Shown here: in pieces, positions 31,218-40,431 of the stretch
Layout: every line of letters starts with the position of its first letter
Position numbering within the stretch: the stretch's first letter is position 1
Notes under the pieces: model-generated
Seen by the model: the letters and a program-made list of their open reading frames with translations, nothing else
Told to the model about the DNA's origin: nothing
Database searches by the model: none
Program-made: the position numbers and the translations under genes
Assembly: GCA_027676805.1 (NCBI GenBank)
Contig: JAQENU010000002.1
Span: 310,001 to 374,000 of the forward strand
DNA: 64,000 bases
Source of the DNA: Coprobacillaceae bacterium UN01-12pH3A
Lineage (GTDB): Bacteria > Bacillota_I > Bacilli_A > Erysipelotrichales > Coprobacillaceae
Direction: 5' to 3'

Positions 31218-31940
31218 TTAGAAAAAACTAATATTTTTGTTATCCACACAGTAAATTAGATCTGAAGTCGTTGTAAGTGCAAAATCAGTATAAATCATAG
31301 GCTCCATAATATACTGATTGCAAAACTCATCTAATCCAATTGGCAAGAATTCTTCATATTTATAAGTTGAAAAAAGGATTTCTTCACTTTCAATATTTAA
31401 ATTCACGTCAGACTTTTTGCATAAAGAATCCACATGTGTGATATTTTCAGCTTTGATTCCATCATCAATGACCTTAACATGATTAATATCAGCATAATGA
31501 TCATTAGCACCTAAATAAGGCACATAACAACACTGGTGGTGAAGCATTGCATCTTTTAAATTTTCAGCTTCTTCTTGATCGATTAAGACATAAATTTCCC
31601 ATTTGGGATCATGCAGCCATTGCTGTCTGACAATTAAATTGCCCCCCTGTTCCCTAGAAGCATATCCAACCGAGTTATTGAAGGTATGTATTTTCTTCAT
31701 AAAGTAGCCAGTTTGAGAAGGAACAATCGCAATCTTTAATTCTTTTAAACGCTGATAAAATTCAGGATAGTTTTGTTCCTTTGTCATTTGATTATAACCG
31801 TTATAGCCTAAAATAGCTCCAAAGATTCCCAGTAAGGCAACCTTATGAATATTTCCAAAAGTAAAATAAGCATATTCATTTACATCCGGTTTTTTAAAAA
31901 AAGCTGTTTTTCCACTTAATGTAAATTTCAAGATTTCCAT
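31218..31940 (-). CDS. cas5: Cascade subunit Cas5 (type I-B)
   Basis: About 240 residues. The N-terminal MEILKFTLSGKTAFFKKPD and the following YAYFTFGNIHKVALLG are typical of Cas5b proteins that hold the 5' handle of the crRNA. The ATG at 31940 comes 1 bp after the cas7 stop, and the 10 residues upstream in the longer frame overlap cas7, so the shorter start is used. Confidence 0.93.
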   Translation of the reverse strand: MEILKFTLSGKTAFFKKPDVNEYAYFTFGNIHKVALLGIFGAILGYNGYNQMTKEQNYPEFYQRLKELKIAIVPSQTGYFMKKIHTFNNSVGYASREQGGNLIVRQQWLHDPKWEIYVLIDQEEAENLKDAMLHHQCCYVPYLGANDHYADINHVKVIDDGIKAENITHVDSLCKKSDVNLNIESEEILFSTYKYEEFLPIGLDEFCNQYIMEPMIYTDFALTTTSDLIYCVDNKNISFF

Positions 31941-31941
31941 C

Positions 31942-32871
31942 TTAAAGTGCCACTTTCGTATAAATATCAAAATATTGGGCGTTGCTTATATCACTTTCTA
32001 TATCAAGATGTAATGAATCAAAATATATTTCTACTGATTTTATTTGATCTTTATGTGCTACTATCAACTTTCCTAAATCCAAATACAAAGTATCTTTGTC
32101 TTCTCCTTTTTTAAAAGAAATGAAGTTCGTTAAATTTGGTAAATATGTTTTTTCATCTGTTTCAATAAATAAAGCAAATTCATTATCACAGCCAGCTTTT
32201 GAATTTGAAGAAAACGCACTTACTGAAGAAAGAGCCGCCTTTTTAAAAGCTTGATAATCTTGATCTTTATATCCTTCTGTAATACTTAGTTCAATATAAT
32301 TACGATAAGCATTAGGATTAATTGAAAATGGATAATAATAGTGCGCTTCATCACTTAAAATCATAGACCCTATTGTTGTATTTTGCGCTAATTCATCACT
32401 TGTTTTATCTCTGAAAGGAGAAAGAATCTGTTGATCAAAGGTTTCCGTATTTTCAAAAACATTCATTCCCTGTCCAATCTGTACTGCTCCTGTAATAGAA
32501 TAATTATTTTTGGTTTCAGCAAAAGTCGCTCCAAAAGTTCTAACATCTAATGCTTTAAAAAGATTTCCTAAAACTTCTACCGAATTTGTTTTCTCTGTTA
32601 CTTCTGATTTGAAGAACTGAGTATATCTTTCTGACAGCGAACGTGGCACTAATACCATTCTTCCTTTGCTATCGGAAACTAATGTATGGGAACGTGTATA
32701 AAGTACCATTTCACCTTGTTCTTCCCAAAATTTACGCATGGTAAATTTCAAAGCCTTGTCACTGGCAAATATTTCTCCTGTCGGAGTTGTTTTAGGATAA
32801 CCACTGAAATCTGCATTCCAATTTGACATTATTGCTTTAATTCCGATAATACCATAGACCTTATTCTTCAT
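31942..32871 (-). CDS. cas7: Cascade backbone subunit Cas7 (type I-B)
   Basis: About 309 residues with the Cas7/Csh2-like opening MKNKVYGIIGIKAIMSNWNA, followed by GYPKTTPTGEIFASDKA. It polymerises along the crRNA spacer. The ATG at 32871 is used because AAGGAGGAAAAGGAAG precedes it; the longer frame from 32901 would include this site. It overlaps the cas8b end by 11 bp. Confidence 0.94.
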   Translation of the reverse strand: MKNKVYGIIGIKAIMSNWNADFSGYPKTTPTGEIFASDKALKFTMRKFWEEQGEMVLYTRSHTLVSDSKGRMVLVPRSLSERYTQFFKSEVTEKTNSVEVLGNLFKALDVRTFGATFAETKNNYSITGAVQIGQGMNVFENTETFDQQILSPFRDKTSDELAQNTTIGSMILSDEAHYYYPFSINPNAYRNYIELSITEGYKDQDYQAFKKAALSSVSAFSSNSKAGCDNEFALFIETDEKTYLPNLTNFISFKKGEDKDTLYLDLGKLIVAHKDQIKSVEIYFDSLHLDIESDISNAQYFDIYTKVAL

Positions 32872-34645
32872 CTTCCTTTTCCTCCTTTGAATTTCCTTCA
32901 TATATCAAGTTTTTACTAGCCGTTCCCGAACTAATTAACCATCTCTCCACCACATCTTTATTCGGTTCGTATCTCATAATTCGACTATACAGTTTATTTG
33001 ATCGGTGATTAAGTGAGATCGTCAATGCATAGCTTACACTATTATGTAATTTATCTATTTCCTGTTTTACAATAGTATCTTTTTTTGCTTGGGTCAGTCT
33101 AAGAAAACGTATTGGTGCTTTTTTCTTAGCTTTAATCTGTGAAACATAATAAAATGCTAATTGTCCTACCGCAAAATAGTATTCTTCATCACTGCTGAAA
33201 TCCCAATCATTATTAGGTTCATTTAAATGCTCTTTTAACAATTTTAATACATCCATTATTTTTTCTATCTCCTTTGCATTATTATCTATATATTTCATCA
33301 AGCATAACTGTAAGTTCAAAAGATGTGCCGCTTTCGCCAGTTCTCCAATATTGAACAAGCGCTGTATCAACTGTGATAATCCAATATAAATAAAGTGATT
33401 TAACCCATCTTTTTTACCTAGATGAAACCATGAAAATAATTGATTGCGATATTGAAGCAGAAAATGCTTAATATCCCCTAACTTATTATCAATTTTATTA
33501 GCGTCTGTTGTATAGTTATTGATCAGATAGCCATTAAAGCATACCTTATTTATCAACATTTCAATTTCAGATAATGTTCTATATGATTTATAATAGTCAT
33601 TATAGGCGCTTTCCTTAGGAATCATCATGTGGATCACATTATCATAAATAAAATCTTGCTTTAAATGATTCTTGTAATTAACTATTATTTCTTGATTTAA
33701 AATGACATCTCCTGTCGTTTGCTTATTAATTCGTAAGTATAGCCCACTATCTATGGAATCAGGAAATTTTTTATCATCAAATGCTTCAATCGTACCTTTA
33801 TCGAAATCTAAATAAATATTGAGCAATCCTTTATTACTAAATCCATTGAGAAAATCAAAAAACTTCTTTTGCAGTAAAGCACGTTCTTTATCAAAAAGAA
33901 ATGGATAATCGACCTTTCTCGTTCTATTCATCAAATATGGTTTTTTGTCATTTAACCCCATATTGTAATTAGAAACACCTAAAATTTTATTATCTGCTTC
34001 TATGTTGTAATCATTTTTATTATAGAGATTGACAGTAAAATAACGATTTCCTTCTTTTTCATAAGCAGCCAATGTTTGATCTATATCAGGGTAAATAAAG
34101 AATATCTTAATATATTTAGTCTTTTCACTCTCTTTTGTTTCTTCGTTTAAATGAGTAAACATCCAATTCTTAATCAACGCTATACTATCCTGATCCGGCT
34201 TTCCATACTCTTGTTCATACTGGTTATATATAGCTAAACTGTTTTTTGAATTATATTTCAGTCTAGGATCTGTCAATATATTATAATACCCTTCAATAAT
34301 TTCTTTCGTTACTTCCCCTTTTTTAAATCGGTCACACTTTACAAAGAAAGTTAAATAATTATTGGATAATATTTTTTTCTTTCTATCCATGCATTTATTG
34401 GTACCAAGAATCTTACTTTGACTATCTAATTGTTTAATCAAGTCATAATAGATGTCTTCAGAGCCAATGGTTACTTTTTGCTTTTTATCATATTTGATCT
34501 GCAATTGACGTATTTTCTTTATTTCATGTTCACCAATCTCATATATATAGTAGTCTCCTTCCTCTGGTATATAGTTATCTAAGATCGCTCGTTCTCCTAC
34601 TTTATCAAGGTAACGTTTAAACCCCTCTAAATAATCATCTATCAT
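32861..34645 (-). CDS. cas8b: Cascade large subunit Cas8b (Csh1/TM1802 type)
   Basis: A 594-residue large subunit, probably responsible for PAM recognition and Cas3 recruitment. It is recognised by position between cas6 and cas7 and by the segments KKKILSNNYLTFFVKCD and YLMNRTRKVDYPFLFDKE, which are typical of the TM1802/Csh1 group. The N-terminal domain is Lys/Tyr-rich. No zinc-finger cysteine cluster is evident. Confidence 0.9.
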   Translation of the reverse strand: MIDDYLEGFKRYLDKVGERAILDNYIPEEGDYYIYEIGEHEIKKIRQLQIKYDKKQKVTIGSEDIYYDLIKQLDSQSKILGTNKCMDRKKKILSNNYLTFFVKCDRFKKGEVTKEIIEGYYNILTDPRLKYNSKNSLAIYNQYEQEYGKPDQDSIALIKNWMFTHLNEETKESEKTKYIKIFFIYPDIDQTLAAYEKEGNRYFTVNLYNKNDYNIEADNKILGVSNYNMGLNDKKPYLMNRTRKVDYPFLFDKERALLQKKFFDFLNGFSNKGLLNIYLDFDKGTIEAFDDKKFPDSIDSGLYLRINKQTTGDVILNQEIIVNYKNHLKQDFIYDNVIHMMIPKESAYNDYYKSYRTLSEIEMLINKVCFNGYLINNYTTDANKIDNKLGDIKHFLLQYRNQLFSWFHLGKKDGLNHFIYIGLSQLIQRLFNIGELAKAAHLLNLQLCLMKYIDNNAKEIEKIMDVLKLLKEHLNEPNNDWDFSSDEEYYFAVGQLAFYYVSQIKAKKKAPIRFLRLTQAKKDTIVKQEIDKLHNSVSYALTISLNHRSNKLYSRIMRYEPNKDVVERWLISSGTASKNLIYEGNSKEEKEDEE

Positions 34646-34656
34646 CTCTCTGCCTC

Positions 34657-35349
34657 CTAATACCAGACATAATTCAAATAACCGTAACCACGAGAACCCA
34701 TTTCACCTAAAGAAACCCCTAATAGAAAATAAGCAAAATCTTGAGCCAAATCACTTGTACCTACTTCTATTTCCAATTTATCTCCAAGTAGATGCACACT
34801 TTTAATAGGACATTTGATAGGAACACTATTTTTAAATAATAAATGCGTATATAAAGTAAAACTTTCATCTATTTTTTTCTTCATAAATTGATTATATTTC
34901 TTTATAACATTTACTTTTAGTCTTTCTTCATATTCCTCCAAAGTCATGGAATTTCGCCAATACCCCTTATCACTTTTAACAATAACCGGTGTTAATGTAT
35001 GTAGTTTATAAATTTTCTTCTTAGGGACCATCCTAACATCAGTATTTAACCCTACCATTTCTTTTGTACGTTGCGAACCTAACTGTTCATTAAAATAATG
35101 AGCTAAATTTGGATCAACGGTTCTAACGATAAAAGTATAATTTCGATCCGCTTCGTAAACTTTATCAGTCGATAATGGGTATAGATTATTAAATGTATAT
35201 AATTTAAATTCATTTTTACTATGAAACGTTGACCATTCCTTACTTTTAGTAAGGGTACTATCAATATAATAAGCAATTTTCCCTAATGCATCTTCCGCAA
35301 ATAGCTTTTCCAACAGATACACTTTAACCTTGATTTCGTATACTTTCAT
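34657..35349 (-). CDS. cas6: CRISPR RNA endonuclease Cas6
   Basis: A 230-residue RAMP-fold protein that cuts pre-crRNA at the repeats. The C-terminal glycine-rich loop GEMGSRGYGYLNYVWY is the Cas6 signature. A histidine that could act in catalysis is not assigned. It is the first gene of the cas operon; its ATG has AAAGGAGGAATTAT upstream. Confidence 0.93.
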   Translation of the reverse strand: MKVYEIKVKVYLLEKLFAEDALGKIAYYIDSTLTKSKEWSTFHSKNEFKLYTFNNLYPLSTDKVYEADRNYTFIVRTVDPNLAHYFNEQLGSQRTKEMVGLNTDVRMVPKKKIYKLHTLTPVIVKSDKGYWRNSMTLEEYEERLKVNVIKKYNQFMKKKIDESFTLYTHLLFKNSVPIKCPIKSVHLLGDKLEIEVGTSDLAQDFAYFLLGVSLGEMGSRGYGYLNYVWY

Positions 35350-35401
35350 ATAATTCCTCCTTTCGTTTCTAATTTAATACTATGAATTAATGTATAACTA
35401 A

Positions 35402-35430
35402 AATATATCACTTCCTTTCTTTTTCTACAA
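35402..35430 (-). promoter_or_regulatory. Promoter of the cas operon
   Basis: TTGTAG (35430-35425), a 17-bp spacer and TATATT (35407-35402) on the minus strand, about 50 bp before the cas6 start. It points away from the array 3 leader. Confidence 0.65.
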
Positions 35431-35439
35431 GCGCTTTCA
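35426..35439. promoter_or_regulatory. cre-like palindrome at the cas promoter
   Basis: TACAAGCGCTTTCA overlaps the -35 box. It matches the CcpA/cre consensus TGNAARCGNWWNCA at all but the second position. Binding would repress cas6 and the genes after it when sugar is plentiful. The match could be chance in such a short site. Confidence 0.4.
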
Positions 35440-35461
35440 TTAAAACCGTTTATTCAACATA

Positions 35462-35635
35462 GTTTACCACGCTCATTTTTTTGAAAAGTGAGATTATGCC
35501 TATAAATAGGGGTTATTCTTCTGATTCTGATATCATTTATAAAAATGAAGGTATCGCTGGTAAAATAAGGAGAATCCCTTGAATTTACTGGGTATTTATG
35601 AAATAATAGAGTTACAGAAAGCGGTATTTACAAGG
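35462..35635 (+). promoter_or_regulatory. CRISPR leader of array 3
   Basis: The reverse-orientation copy of the leader at 26726 and 24334, with the same GTGAGATTATGCCTAT, AAAATGAAGGT.TCGCTGG and GTTACAGAAAGCGGTATTTA landmarks. It lies left of array 3, so this array is transcribed on the plus strand, away from the cas operon. Confidence 0.85.
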
Positions 35636-35794
35636 GTTTAACAACAACATAAGATGTATTTAAATGTTTTGTAATTTTATAAGCTATAACGGTGCTACCG
35701 TTTAACAACAACATCCCATGTATTTAAATATGGTCAGGGTGTATCGCTCCCAAATTGGTATATCATTTAACCGCAACATCTCATGTATCTAAAT
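35636..35794 (+). CRISPR. CRISPR array 3 (3 repeats, 2 spacers)
   Basis: Repeats at 35636 (perfect), 35700 (three changes, CCC in place of AAG) and 35765 (more degenerate) with spacers of 34 and 35 bp. Read on the plus strand they begin GTTTAACAAC and end GTATTTAAAT. Only one intact repeat remains next to the leader. Confidence 0.93.
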
Positions 35795-35879
35795 AACTAC
35801 CCTTGCTTTCACTAGTCCAAATAAGCTGTTCATTTTAGTATCACATTCTGCACACCGAAATCCCCTAATTAGTTAGAAT

Positions 35880-36005
35880 TCATTCTGCCTTTTTAGAGGA
35901 TTTTTCTAGTTCCATCGCTTCTTTTGTATTCCAAATTAATCCACCTAAAATGTAACCGAATACATAGAATAATGAAATAATCTGTGATAAAATAGTAAAA
36001 GCAAG
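35880..36005 (-). pseudogene. Possible C-terminal remnant of a small membrane protein
   Basis: The minus strand reads LLAFTILSQIISLFYVF, then GYILGGLIWNTKEAMELEKS and ends AE before a TGA at 35880. This looks like a membrane helix with a charged tail, but no start codon or upstream coding part is visible and an in-frame TGA lies just before it. It may be the end of a gene that was cut when the CRISPR locus or the esterase gene arrived. Confidence 0.3.
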
Positions 36006-36019
36006 GAGGAATCAAATTT

Positions 36020-36856
36020 ATGGCTTTAGTTAAAGTTGACTTTATTTCAGAATCATTAATGCGTACAGTAACAATCAACGCGATTGTTCCAGTCGATAAG
36101 TTAAGCATGCCGGGGATGCCGGTTAGAGAGAAAAAACCATTTAAAACACTATACTTATTACACGGAATCTTTGGAAACTATACTGATTGGGTAACCGGTA
36201 CACGTATTCAGGCTTGGGCACAGGAGCGTAACCTAGTGGTGATTATGCCTTCAGGTGAAAACAAATTCTATGTCGATAATCCATTATCAGGGGATATGTT
36301 TAGTCAATTTATTGGGAAAGAATTAGTACAGGTCACACGTGATCTATTCCCATTATCTGATAAACGTGAAGATACATTTATTGCCGGATTATCAATGGGA
36401 GGATATGGTGCCTTAATAAATGGACTGCGCTTCCATGAAACATTCAGCCACATTGGAGCATTATCATCTGGATTGATCCTTGATCGTGTGCTTCATTCAA
36501 CCAATGACGAGGTTATGCCTACCAACCGCCGCAGCTATTATGAATCTATTTTTGGTGATCTTGACCAATTAATCGGCAGTGAAAAGGATTATAAAGCCTT
36601 GATTACTAAATTAAAGAAAGAAAAAGCAGAGCTTCCTAAAATTTATATGGCTTGCGGTACAGAAGACTTTTTACTTGAAGCAAACCGTGATTATCATGAA
36701 TTTTTAGTGGATAATCAAGTTGATGTCACTTATGTAGAAGGACCGGGAGCACATACATGGGAATTCTGGGATACTTACATCTATAAAGTATTGGAATGGC
36801 TGCCACTGGAAAACTCATCTGAAGGGGTTCACAGCGGAAACGTTGGAAAGAAATAA
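36020..36856 (+). CDS. Esterase family alpha/beta hydrolase
   Basis: A 278-residue hydrolase of the tributyrin esterase / FrmB-like group. The nucleophile elbow GLSMGGYGAL holds the catalytic Ser, with Asp in GTEDFLLEAN and His in GAHTWEFWD completing the triad. The oxyanion region YLLHGIFGNYTDW is also typical. No signal peptide. GCAAGGAGGAATCAAATTT precedes the ATG. It is followed 11 bp later by the glycosidase-like gene, so the two may form an operon. Confidence 0.92.
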   Translation: MALVKVDFISESLMRTVTINAIVPVDKLSMPGMPVREKKPFKTLYLLHGIFGNYTDWVTGTRIQAWAQERNLVVIMPSGENKFYVDNPLSGDMFSQFIGKELVQVTRDLFPLSDKREDTFIAGLSMGGYGALINGLRFHETFSHIGALSSGLILDRVLHSTNDEVMPTNRRSYYESIFGDLDQLIGSEKDYKALITKLKKEKAELPKIYMACGTEDFLLEANRDYHEFLVDNQVDVTYVEGPGAHTWEFWDTYIYKVLEWLPLENSSEGVHSGNVGKK

Positions 36857-36867
36857 TTCAGATTAAA

Positions 36868-38628
36868 ATGAAACATTATAAAATCAGAAAAGGGCGTCTC
36901 GGTATCGTAGTCGCCCTTGCTCTTATATTGGTGGTATCCGGAGTTTTAATCTTTATTAAAACATCAAAAAAAACAACTGTAACCTACTACATTGCTTCGG
37001 ATCAGCCCTCTATAACGATAAATGCTGACAATGAAGAAATCCATTTAATCAGAGGAACCAAAGTCATTGGTATTAAAGCTTCAGATAAAAATAAAGAAAA
37101 CATGATCATTAAAACAGATCAAGATAGTAAAGAATTTGAGATCGATAAAAAGTATTTAGTTGAAACAATAGAAGAATGTGTGACGAATCAAACTATATAT
37201 CCACGTCTAATGGTAAATCTTCGAAAAGATAAAGGGGAACCCTTAGAAAAGACAGTAGGTAATAAAGGAGAAGGCTTGCCTATCAAGAGAATTAATTATG
37301 AACGTGATTTTAATAAGGCTACCGGTGAAGTCAGCGGCTATATGGTTGAAAAAGAAGGACAGACATATTATGTAGACGCAATGTATGTTGAGTCTACTCT
37401 TGAAGAAGCAACCAAAGCCTATCCACAGCATGTGATCCATTCTACTTATTGGGATTATTACTTTGGTGAAGGATATTCACAAACGGCATATATAGACAGC
37501 TTAGATTATAAACCCTTTAATAAAAAGCAATATGCCGATAATCCGTTAAGATCAGATATTAACGCTGTACATATATCTATGAATATTTTTAAACAGGAAT
37601 TTGATTATTTATTGGGACTATGCAAAGAAACAGGCATTAACGCGTTAGTTGTGGAAGTAAAAAGTGATATTGGGGATATTGCTTTTGAAAGTGAACAGTG
37701 CAAGCCTTATTTGAACGATCCGAATCGAGCAATTGAAGATGCCGTTGTCACCAAAAGTGAATTGCAATCATTGATCGATCGCTGTCATCAAGAAGGCATC
37801 TATTTGATTGCACGTATCGTTACCTTTAAAGACCAAATCTTTGCACAGCAGAACAGTGAAGAAAGTATTCTTTCCAATGATGGTTCTCTGCTTATACATA
37901 ATGGGGAAAACTGGCCTTCTGCTTACTCTCGAAAATCTTGGATGTACAATGTAGCGATTGCAAAAGAAGTCGCAGAAATGGGATTCAATGAAATTCAGTT
38001 TGATTATGTTCGTTTCCCTGATGGTTTAATTGACGGAGAAATGAACGGTGAAATCAACTTGCATAATACCTATGATGAATATAAGACGCAGGCTCTTCAG
38101 CGCTTCTTAATGTATGCTTATGAGGAACTGTTTCCTTTAGAAGTCTATGTGGCGGCCGATGTCTTTGCTTGGCCGGCAGTGGCAGAGGATGATCAGAATA
38201 TCGGACAGTTTATCCCCGCTTTAGCTAACGTTGCCGATGTCATTTCTCCTATGCCTTATCCGGATCACTTTGGTCCTGGCAATATGGGATCTGATCAGCC
38301 GTGGCAAAATCCTGAAACCACTTTGCAGAATTACAGTGAAATAATGGAAGAAGTTTTAAACAGCGTTCCTACTCCTGCAACCTACCGCACTTGGATTCAA
38401 GGCTATGCCTGCATGGGGCATGTCTGTAAGGGAACTCCGGACAATCCGCAAAGAGATTATGGCAGTCAGGAAATGATGGATCAGATCCACGGAATCAACA
38501 ATGCCGGATTTGAAGGCTATATGGTATGGTCAGGATATGGTGGAAGCGGAATGTTCGAAGAACGAAAAGCGGGATTTATTTCCAGTAAATTACCAGAGAA
38601 TAAAAAATGGAAGCACAGCTTCCAATGA
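36868..38628 (+). CDS. Membrane-anchored putative glycoside hydrolase (DUF4015-type)
   Basis: A 586-residue protein. An N-terminal membrane anchor (GIVVALALILVVSGVLIFI) is followed by an SH3-like linker region (about 40-170) and a TIM-barrel-like domain. The latter has NALVVEVKSDIGDIAFES, GIYLIARIVTFKD, EIQFDYVRFPDG and ADVFAWPAV, which are typical of the DUF4015 putative glycoside hydrolases. It probably acts on a cell-wall or surface glycan outside the membrane. No strong ribosome binding site is seen before the ATG, which suggests coupling to the esterase gene. Confidence 0.87.
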   Translation: MKHYKIRKGRLGIVVALALILVVSGVLIFIKTSKKTTVTYYIASDQPSITINADNEEIHLIRGTKVIGIKASDKNKENMIIKTDQDSKEFEIDKKYLVETIEECVTNQTIYPRLMVNLRKDKGEPLEKTVGNKGEGLPIKRINYERDFNKATGEVSGYMVEKEGQTYYVDAMYVESTLEEATKAYPQHVIHSTYWDYYFGEGYSQTAYIDSLDYKPFNKKQYADNPLRSDINAVHISMNIFKQEFDYLLGLCKETGINALVVEVKSDIGDIAFESEQCKPYLNDPNRAIEDAVVTKSELQSLIDRCHQEGIYLIARIVTFKDQIFAQQNSEESILSNDGSLLIHNGENWPSAYSRKSWMYNVAIAKEVAEMGFNEIQFDYVRFPDGLIDGEMNGEINLHNTYDEYKTQALQRFLMYAYEELFPLEVYVAADVFAWPAVAEDDQNIGQFIPALANVADVISPMPYPDHFGPGNMGSDQPWQNPETTLQNYSEIMEEVLNSVPTPATYRTWIQGYACMGHVCKGTPDNPQRDYGSQEMMDQIHGINNAGFEGYMVWSGYGGSGMFEERKAGFISSKLPENKKWKHSFQ

Positions 38629-38654
38629 CACCTTAAAATAGGTGTCTTTTTTAT
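38625..38654 (+). terminator. Rho-independent terminator
   Basis: GACACC-TTAAAATA-GGTGTC followed by TTTTTTAT, directly overlapping the end of the glycosidase-like gene. Confidence 0.85.
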
Positions 38655-38655
38655 C

Positions 38656-39420
38656 TTAATATTTTGTTTTAAACATTAAATATACAGGGATGCCTGCAAC
38701 AATCGATCCACCGATGATGTTCCCTAAGGTGGCGATCAGCATATGAATGCCCATCAAAGCAAAAGGAGAATCACCGATGCCAAACTGAGTGATACACATC
38801 GCAAAGAAGCCGCTATTGGCAATACAATGCTCAAACCCCGGCAATACAAACGCCGCTACAAAAAACATGATCATGACTAAACGGACCATATCATCTTTCA
38901 CTTTGATTCCCGCATAGCCGGCAATACACACAAGAAAGTTACATAAGATGCCTTTAATCAGCAGCTGCATTGGTTCAAATGCCAATTTCGCATCCATTAA
39001 TGCTTGTAAATAGGTTGGAAAAATCGTATTAAAAGATCCGCTTAATATAAATAATGCCCCTACGGCAAACAAACCTAGAATATTTCCGACAAAACAGATC
39101 CACCAAGCTGGGATAATATCTAAAAAATGCATCTTTTTATCATAAACCGGAATGATCGTCGTTAAACAGTTCCCGGTAAACAATTCAGCTCCCAAGAAAC
39201 AGATTGCAACCAGTCCGATTCCAAATGTCACAGCAACAGCGATCTTAGAAAATTCCGGGTAATTAGTTGAAAGCAAGGCGCCGGCTGAATAGGATAAAAT
39301 AACCGCTCCTCCTAAATATAACCCAGCCATGATAGATCGCATGAAATAGCGCATTGGGTCATCTTTCGCCATGAGTATTTTATTGATGCCTACACTATTT
39401 AATAATTCAATGTCGTTCAT
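38656..39420 (-). CDS. focA: Formate/nitrite transporter (FocA family)
   Basis: A 254-residue pentameric-channel protein with six membrane helices. Motifs include GGAVILSYSAGALL, LFTGNCLTTI (FNT signature L-F-T-x-N) and the C-terminal GNIIGGS. It probably exports the formate made by pyruvate formate-lyase, which lies in the same window, though not next to it. The ATG at 39420 with GTGGGAGGAATAAA upstream is used instead of the in-frame start at 39438. Confidence 0.95.
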   Translation of the reverse strand: MNDIELLNSVGINKILMAKDDPMRYFMRSIMAGLYLGGAVILSYSAGALLSTNYPEFSKIAVAVTFGIGLVAICFLGAELFTGNCLTTIIPVYDKKMHFLDIIPAWWICFVGNILGLFAVGALFILSGSFNTIFPTYLQALMDAKLAFEPMQLLIKGILCNFLVCIAGYAGIKVKDDMVRLVMIMFFVAAFVLPGFEHCIANSGFFAMCITQFGIGDSPFALMGIHMLIATLGNIIGGSIVAGIPVYLMFKTKY

Positions 39421-39456
39421 TTTATTCCTCCCACGCAAAACTTACAAAATTATAAA

Positions 39457-39900
39457 CTATTTTTTCTCTTTTTGCAATTGCCAATAGTAGATTCGCTTAT
39501 GTGTTTCGCTCACTGTGAATTCTTTTCTTAAATCACTCGGAATCGCTTTTGTTTCAACGAATTCTGCACCTAATTTTTCGATTGTTTTTTTAGAAGCTAT
39601 ATTATCTGGTGAACAGGTGATTAAAACATGATGATAGCCTAATGAACGAATGAATGGTTTTAAGGCAAGGCACGCCTGAAGGGCATAATGATGCCCCCTG
39701 TAAGACTCATCAACACTGTATCCGATATGACCGGCAAACTCATGTTCCATATCACTGCCGCAGCGAAAAACGATACGTCCGACTGGTTCTTTGACTGATT
39801 CTATACAGATATCAAATATATAATAAGGTGACCAGCCATCGACATCATCGACATATTCATTTAGTTCCAATACAACATCTTGATAGTTTAATTTTTCCAT
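39457..39900 (-). CDS. GNAT family N-acetyltransferase
   Basis: About 147 residues. GYSVDESYRGHHYALQACLAL holds the acetyl-CoA loop and HVLITCSPDNIASKKTIEKLGAE the conserved C-terminal part; this is close to the RimJ/RimL-like small-molecule or protein acetyltransferases. The ATG at 39900 has TGGAGAAAG upstream; the longer frame starts at a TTG without a ribosome binding site. The substrate is unknown. Confidence 0.88.
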   Translation of the reverse strand: MEKLNYQDVVLELNEYVDDVDGWSPYYIFDICIESVKEPVGRIVFRCGSDMEHEFAGHIGYSVDESYRGHHYALQACLALKPFIRSLGYHHVLITCSPDNIASKKTIEKLGAEFVETKAIPSDLRKEFTVSETHKRIYYWQLQKEKK

Positions 39901-39911
39901 ATGCTTTCTCC

Positions 39912-39941
39912 ATAAAAAAGGAGACAATTTACATTGACTCC
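39912..39941 (-). terminator. Rho-independent terminator of the aro operon
   Basis: GGAGTCAAT-GTAA-ATTGTCTCC (one T-T mismatch) followed by TTTTTTATGG on the minus strand. The stem overlaps the last codons of aroK. Confidence 0.8.
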
Positions 39942-40423
39942 ACGTAATCCGTGATCTGTTTTAAAGTATACTCGATATCCTGATTATTATCAATAATGAC
40001 ATCTGCACTTTGATGATATAATGCATTTCTCTCCTGATAAAGTGTATATAAGCGTTCTTTTCCTTCTTTTAATAATGGACGGGTACTGGTTTCAATATCC
40101 TGAATAATATTTTCAACGTCACGATCCAATAAGAAAATAATCCCATTCTTTTTTAAAGCATCAATATTTTCCTGATTTTTAATAACGCCGCCCCCAGTAG
40201 ATAAGATATGTCCGGATAACTGTGCAACTTCCTGACAGCAAAGCGTCTCTCTCTCTCTGAAATAAGCTTCACTGATTGAAAACATATCCTCAATCGATTG
40301 TTTGAATTTCTGAACTAAATAGTCATCAATATCAATCAATGGATAATTCAGTTTCTTAGACAGCTGCTGTGAGATCGTTGTCTTTCCGCTTCCGGGCATG
40401 CCAATCAATACTATATTTTTCAT
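39929..40423 (-). CDS. aroK: Shikimate kinase
   Basis: A 164-residue kinase that phosphorylates shikimate at the 3-OH, with P-loop GMPGSGKTT, the shikimate-binding Asp in DIDDYLV, FRERE (for SEAYFRERE) and LSTGGGVI. It is the last gene of the operon, 8 bp after pheA. Confidence 0.96.
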   Translation of the reverse strand: MKNIVLIGMPGSGKTTISQQLSKKLNYPLIDIDDYLVQKFKQSIEDMFSISEAYFRERETLCCQEVAQLSGHILSTGGGVIKNQENIDALKKNGIIFLLDRDVENIIQDIETSTRPLLKEGKERLYTLYQERNALYHQSADVIIDNNQDIEYTLKQITDYVESM

Positions 40424-40431
40424 ATTTCCCC

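Noticed and set aside
35795..36019. Additional repeats of array 3
   Set aside because: No ATTTAAAT or GTTTAAC-type element occurs after 35794.
35893..36108. A 71-residue minus-strand frame opposite the esterase start
   Set aside because: It overlaps the ribosome binding site and first codons of the well-supported esterase gene, has no ribosome binding site and no recognisable features.
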